A stretch of DNA of 37,614 nucleotides, taken from contig JAPLHP010000079.1 in NCBI GenBank assembly GCA_026389585.1, positions 1-37,614 of the forward strand. Direction: 5' to 3'. Source of the DNA: Chloroflexota bacterium. GTDB taxonomy: Bacteria; Chloroflexota; Dehalococcoidia; UBA2247; RBG-13-53-26. Positions 34,119-37,614 of the stretch are shown in pieces. The stretch's first letter is position 1. Every line of letters begins with the position of its first letter. The position numbers were made by a program, and so were the translations under genes. Under the pieces are notes generated by a model. That model did no database searches. It saw nothing but the letters and a program-made list of their open reading frames with translations, and was not told where the DNA came from.

Positions 34119-35162
34119 ATGATCCAGATAGACGGCTCAGAGAAATCGGGCTCCGGCACCATTGTGCGTCTGGCGGCAGCCCTGTGTACCATCCTCGGCC
34201 AGGAATTGCACCTGTGGAATATCCGGGCCAAGAGGGACAAGCCAGGACTAAGGCCACAGCATCTCCAGGTGGTGCTGGCCTGTGCCCAGATGTGCCACGG
34301 CAAAGTGGAAAAGGCAGAGGTGGGGTCGCACGAGATAATCTACAGGCCAGGCAAACAGCTAGTGGGTGGCGTCTACGAGTGGGATATCGGCACTGCCGGC
34401 TCTACCACCATGCTGGCCATGAGCCTGGTACTGGTGGGGTGCTTCGCCGACAAACCCTCTACCTTCAGGATCTCCGGAGGCCTCTTTCAGGACTTTGCTC
34501 CCTCGGCTTACCACATGCAGCAGGTGCTGTTTCCGCTTTTGCGGAGGATGGGAGCCAGTGCCGAACTTGAGGTGAAGAAGCCTGGGTATGTGCCCGAGGG
34601 CAAAGGCGTTATTGAGGTGAAGGTCAAGCCAGCCGAAGGCAGGCTCAGGCCGTTGGTCCTGCCTCAGCAGGGGAAGGTAACAGGCATTAAAGGCATTGCC
34701 CTTTCCTCGCACCTGGCAGAGCAGAGGGTCAGCCAGAGAATGGCCGAGGAGTGCCGCAACAGGCTCAGGGAGGATAGCTACCACGCCGACATAGAATCAA
34801 GACACGACACCCAGGCTAATCAGAAAGGGGCTATCCTCAGCATATGGGCCGAAACCGACAGTGGCTGCCTCATCGGCTCCGACAGAGCGGGCAGAAGGGG
34901 AAGGAGTTCAGAGGAGATCGGCCGCTATGTGGCCGGAAACCTGCTCCAGGATTTGAAGACAGGGGCCACCGTGGATCGGTATGCGGCAGACCAGCTGATC
35001 CCTTATTGTGCCGTCGCCAGTGGCCCCAGCGAATACGTTATTCCAGCCATAACAGAGCATGTGGAGACAAACCTCTGGCTGGTGCACCGGATTATGGGTT
35101 CCAGTACTAGCCTAGAGAACAATCATGTCAGGATACAAGGTCACCAACAATCACTTCGATAA
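34119..35162 (+). CDS. rtcA: RNA 3'-terminal phosphate cyclase (RtcA-like, variant motif)
   Basis: The 347-residue protein has the RtcA fold: AGSTTMLAMSLVLVGCF, ISGGLFQDFAPSAYHMQQVL, and the C-terminal ADQLIPYCAVASG with the catalytic-His motif EHVETNLWLVHRI, where the His matches His309 of E. coli RtcA (placed by motif). The N-terminal motif reads DGSEKSGSGTIVR in place of DGS..EGGGQxLR, so this is a variant subgroup. RtcA makes 2',3'-cyclic phosphate ends with ATP. Confidence 0.88.
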   Translation: MIQIDGSEKSGSGTIVRLAAALCTILGQELHLWNIRAKRDKPGLRPQHLQVVLACAQMCHGKVEKAEVGSHEIIYRPGKQLVGGVYEWDIGTAGSTTMLAMSLVLVGCFADKPSTFRISGGLFQDFAPSAYHMQQVLFPLLRRMGASAELEVKKPGYVPEGKGVIEVKVKPAEGRLRPLVLPQQGKVTGIKGIALSSHLAEQRVSQRMAEECRNRLREDSYHADIESRHDTQANQKGAILSIWAETDSGCLIGSDRAGRRGRSSEEIGRYVAGNLLQDLKTGATVDRYAADQLIPYCAVASGPSEYVIPAITEHVETNLWLVHRIMGSSTSLENNHVRIQGHQQSLR

Positions 35163-35259
35163 CATTGGTAACCTGCGATGCTTCCTCACCAGACTGAGAT
35201 CGCACAGGCGGGACAGAAATCCACGCACCCAGTGCATGGTACAGTCCAGTCAAAATGAA

Positions 35260-35288
35260 GGCCCCGACAGTTGTTTACAATCGGGGCC
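35260..35288. terminator. GC-rich hairpin downstream of rtcA
   Basis: GGCCCCGA pairs with TCGGGGCC; an inner TTGT/ACAA pair adds four more base pairs after a CAG bulge, with a two-base loop. There is no T-run. It lies about 100 bases past the rtcA stop, at the edge of the accessory-looking genes. Confidence 0.5.
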
Positions 35289-35403
35289 ACGGACTCAGGC
35301 GAGGTAGCGCCCAAGTACAGGCCTATACTGTAGCACACCAGCCTGCCAGGATGCAAGAAAGCGAATATGCCACATTCTGACCTATTGCCTCTCTTAGGCT
35401 GAA

Positions 35404-35652
35404 ATGCCAAAGCGAGCTCGATTCAATTGCCTGCCAGCGGTTGGCAGTGTCCTCTTGGAGAGAAGAATCGTTCCTGGAATCAGAAATGAATACGAGTGGA
35501 TCGATTTCGGCCACCGTTCGACGTATGGTCTCCGCTGGCCGTTGGTGAATATTGTCTCGTTCTTAGGTCTCTGGCTGCTGGCCCTTGTTTTTTCTGCTGG
35601 AGCATGGTATAAGCATTTAATCATAGACGATAGACGTCTCATCAAGAGGTGA
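35404..35652 (+). CDS. Small hypothetical membrane protein
   Basis: The 82-residue frame has one strong helix (about 47-66, VNIVSFLGLWLLALVFSAGA) and basic ends. The RBS is weak. It ends six bases before the GGQHR-motif gene, so it may be part of the same unit. I do not recognise it. Confidence 0.45.
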   Translation: MPKRARFNCLPAVGSVLLERRIVPGIRNEYEWIDFGHRSTYGLRWPLVNIVSFLGLWLLALVFSAGAWYKHLIIDDRRLIKR

Positions 35653-35658
35653 TAGACA

Positions 35659-36192
35659 ATGAAAGTAACGTTCGACAAAAGCGCCGTGAGCGATGAGAGG
35701 GTGAGGAAAGACGTCGGTGAGTTTTTGGAAAAGGTCGATACCCTTGAGAAGGTGAATGATCAGATGGTAGTCATCCATCAGGATGGCAAGGACCAGGGTT
35801 ACTACATTCGTTGCTCGATTTCGGCCACCGATGTTGCGTCTCTTTTGGATCTCGGTGCCCGTCTAAACCCAGCTAGCCCCGAGAGTTACAGGGCGAACAG
35901 GGATCTCCGCTTGCAGCACAAGACGTATGAACGCATGCGGGCAGATGCGAAGATGGGGCGTGAGTTCAGTGACATCATAGTCGAGTTCAATACGACATAC
36001 TGCCCAAAGACGCCACTGAAGGTGTGGGGTGGTCAGCATAGGTCGAAGGCCATTCAGGACGCAGTGGAAGCTGGTTCTTCTCGCTACCATGGGTTCAGTG
36101 TCTACTTTTGCCTGTCGAAAGAGCAGCGGGCCGAGCTGGCCCTAGTGTCCAATACAAACATAGACGTATCTAACGACTTGTTTGATCGCTAG
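35659..36192 (+). CDS. GGQHR-motif (ParB/DGQHR-like) protein, N-terminal part up to in-frame TAG
   Basis: The start is ATG 35659, with AAGAGGTG upstream. Residues about 105-160 read EFNTTYCP, KVWGGQHRSKAIQDAVE (G124-G125-Q126-H127-R128) and VYFCLSKEQRAELALVSNTN. This is the pattern of ParB-like and DGQHR/DndB-like domains, where a (D/G)GQHR motif is followed by an I-N-x-T/N segment. These occur in phosphorothioation, defence and partition systems. The stop TAG 36190 falls just after SNDLFDR; the next codons continue in frame into the 36193-36918 part. Together they would make a protein of about 419 residues. Confidence 0.7.
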   Translation: MKVTFDKSAVSDERVRKDVGEFLEKVDTLEKVNDQMVVIHQDGKDQGYYIRCSISATDVASLLDLGARLNPASPESYRANRDLRLQHKTYERMRADAKMGREFSDIIVEFNTTYCPKTPLKVWGGQHRSKAIQDAVEAGSSRYHGFSVYFCLSKEQRAELALVSNTNIDVSNDLFDR

Positions 36193-36918
36193 GTCGAAGA
36201 GACACAGGTTGGCCCTGAGCTTCGTAAGTGGTGCGTGGAGGTTGGCCTGCTGAAACAGGGGGAGGATTTTCCTGACCAAGGCTCGAGATCGGAGCGAGTG
36301 ACCGTGCAGTCTGCGCGCACCTTCGTAGTAAACTTCTACAAAGGCAAGGAGAGGGGCCAGCAGCTGACTGGTGATCAGTTGGGCAAGAAGGTATACGAGC
36401 CCTACCTGTGCGGCTCAGGGCCATTCTTGGATCAGAACTACGCGAGCCTTGTCTCTCCAGACGGCGTGAGTCCATGGAAGGACGAGGCTCTGAAGAAGGC
36501 TGGGAGAGCGTTTGCTGAACTTCATCGTGCTCAGTATGAGGCAATCAAGAAGAGTAAGTCTAGGCGGAAATCGTTCCGCAGCAAGTGCCTGACCGATTCG
36601 GTTCTTTCGGCCTGGAGCTACGTGGCTGGCCTACTGCAACCCCACCCTGCGAGGCTGCAGAACCACCTCATCATTCCAAAGCCTCCGAAGGGGGCGCCAG
36701 ACCCTCTCAATGCGGCAGAGATGTCGACGTTCAAACATGACCAGGACGTCCGGACTTATAGGGGACTGGGCACGAGATCGGCGCTCAAGGACCGGCAGAG
36801 AATGGCTCAGGTCTTCTTGTCAAGAAGCCAGTACTCGAACCTTTTGCTGGATAAGTTCCTCCTCAATAAGGCGGTGAGCACTGTGGTGGGGTTGAAGGTT
36901 CTGGAAAAGGGGTATTGA
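36193..36918 (+). pseudogene. C-terminal part of the GGQHR-motif protein, in frame after TAG
   Basis: The reading frame is the same as the preceding part and shows no shift. If translated alone, it would start at a GTG such as 36235. It begins VEETQVGPELRKWCVEVG and has a basic helical region (EAIKKSKSRRKSF) and a C-terminal stretch, DKFLLNKAVSTVVG. No recognised domain by eye. Its coding look (no further stops in 242 codons) implies the TAG is recent, an error, or read through. Confidence 0.6.
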
Positions 36919-36928
36919 GCATAGGCCT

Positions 36929-37453
36929 ATGCAGTTCGAAGAGTATCTTGAAACCGCAGAGAAGTTCCATGAACTTGCGTGCAACGAGCCACCTGAAGGC
37001 ACTGGGAACCGTTACGTAGTAGCATCTGTGCTCTTCTCATGGATAGCAATGGAGGCCTTTGTAAATCATATGATGGAGGACTTTGCTGCTATTCCGCCTG
37101 AGTTGTTTACAGTTCATGAGCGGGGGTTCCTACAGGAGAGAGAGGTTGAGTTCTCAATGACAGGGGATACGCTTGGTCAGTTTGTCATCAAGAACTCAAG
37201 AAAATACCAGAATATTGGGAACAAAATAGCGTTTCTTATTGCCAGGTTCAGCCCAGGTACGAAGATAGACAAGGGCTCCACATTCTGGCAGAGGTTTGAA
37301 GCAGCAAAGGGTGTGAGAGATGCACTCTCGCATCCCCGAAAAGGAGTGGACACAAGCATTTCACCTGAGGAGGCATGGCAGGCCTTGGAAGTGGCGAGAG
37401 ACGTGATAAGGTTCTTGGGCATAAAAGTGTGGGGAAAGACAATTGAGGTTTAG
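36929..37453 (+). CDS. HEPN-like protein with RxxxxH motif
   Basis: The 174-residue helical protein starts 10 bases after the previous stop. Its last third has GVRDALSHPRKG, where R130 and H135 form the R-x4-H signature of HEPN ribonucleases. The N-terminal half has helices with NRYVVASVLFSWIAMEAFVN, typical of HEPN helix 1-2 regions in RiboL-PSP-HEPN/MAE-28990-like proteins. HEPN proteins often act as toxins or RNA-cleaving effectors. Pairing with the GGQHR gene suggests a two-gene module. Confidence 0.65.
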   Translation: MQFEEYLETAEKFHELACNEPPEGTGNRYVVASVLFSWIAMEAFVNHMMEDFAAIPPELFTVHERGFLQEREVEFSMTGDTLGQFVIKNSRKYQNIGNKIAFLIARFSPGTKIDKGSTFWQRFEAAKGVRDALSHPRKGVDTSISPEEAWQALEVARDVIRFLGIKVWGKTIEV

Positions 37454-37614
37454 AGGAGTAGGGTGGGCTGCGCCCCATAAGCGCTAACTTAGTATGCATG
37501 GTAGTTTCTGCCGCAGTGACTCTACCTGTGATAGACGTTTGCGCGGGGGCTCCCTAAGACGCCATGATATGTAATCCCACTTGTTTAGGCATTCAACCAG
37601 TCTTAGCGCCGGAT

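Noticed and set aside
34119-35162. Tyrosine in VDRYAADQL taken as loss of the RtcA catalytic histidine
   Set aside because: By motif position the catalytic His corresponds to EHVETN further on, which is intact; Tyr in the earlier motif also occurs, as far as I recall, in active eukaryotic cyclases.
9369-36918. Possible genome-wide reassignment or suppression of TAG, suggested by several in-frame TAG junctions
   Set aside because: At least thirteen intact genes here end in TAG (for example degV, arsR, pyrD, prmC, queH and the HEPN gene), and RF1, which reads UAG, is present. Individual mutations or adjacency are simpler.

Overview
The window looks like a piece of an uncultured, probably anaerobic bacterium of the Chloroflexota, most likely close to the class Dehalococcoidia. 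That placement is an inference from gene content: an inositol-lipid cluster, a small RRM protein with a glycine-rich tail, a split transketolase, QueH, a variant RtcA and FixC/FixX. No rRNA or tRNA is present to test it. GC content is moderate, genes are packed on both strands, and TTG and GTG starts are frequent. UGA is read as selenocysteine in at least one gene. TAG is a common ordinary stop codon.

Region 1 (1-6392, all minus strand) is a ten-gene arsenic/thiol-redox operon. In transcription order it holds an ArsR repressor with a dyad operator candidate, a COG0701 permease, a small CxxC thioredoxin, a SelW-like selenoprotein with an in-frame UGA and a SECIS-like hairpin, two thioredoxin-fold lipoproteins (CAC and CIPC), a CcdA/DsbD electron carrier, an MtrA-type corrinoid domain fused to a 4Fe-4S domain, a MauE/DoxX-thioredoxin fusion, and an ACR3 arsenite pump that runs off the left edge. 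The combination of corrinoid, Fe-S protein, selenol/thiol relay and two effluxers suggests chemistry on a metalloid or organometalloid. This is the strongest candidate for a poorly described system.

Region 2 (6393-13404) holds a MITE-like element, DegV, a large unknown membrane protein, a methyltransferase that follows an MBL-fold hydrolase in the same frame across one TAG, an RRM protein, a zinc-ribbon protein and a PHP phosphoesterase. Region 3 (13476-18307) holds a universal stress protein, inositol-3-phosphate synthase, a PimA-like glycosyltransferase, a CDP-alcohol phosphatidyltransferase, a 43-residue membrane protein translationally coupled to it, and PurA. The lipid genes fit synthesis of inositol phospholipid and its glycosides.

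Region 4 (18315-23119) is a decay zone. Two separated NhaP-type antiporter fragments flank a stress-protein gene broken by a TAG. A TetR operon, an OadG-like subunit, a frameshifted biotin-carrier remnant and an intact NhaD/ArsB-type permease follow. Region 5 (23208-35162) is mostly housekeeping: ruvB, queH, a TauE exporter, split transketolase, rimI, fixX-fixC, palindromic repeats, pyrD, prfA-prmC, an MBL hydrolase and an RtcA-like cyclase. Region 6 (35163-37614) looks accessory: a strong hairpin, a small membrane protein, a GGQHR-motif (ParB/DGQHR-like) gene split by one TAG, and a gene with a HEPN-type RxxxxH motif. The last two genes are a candidate defence or toxin-antitoxin module.
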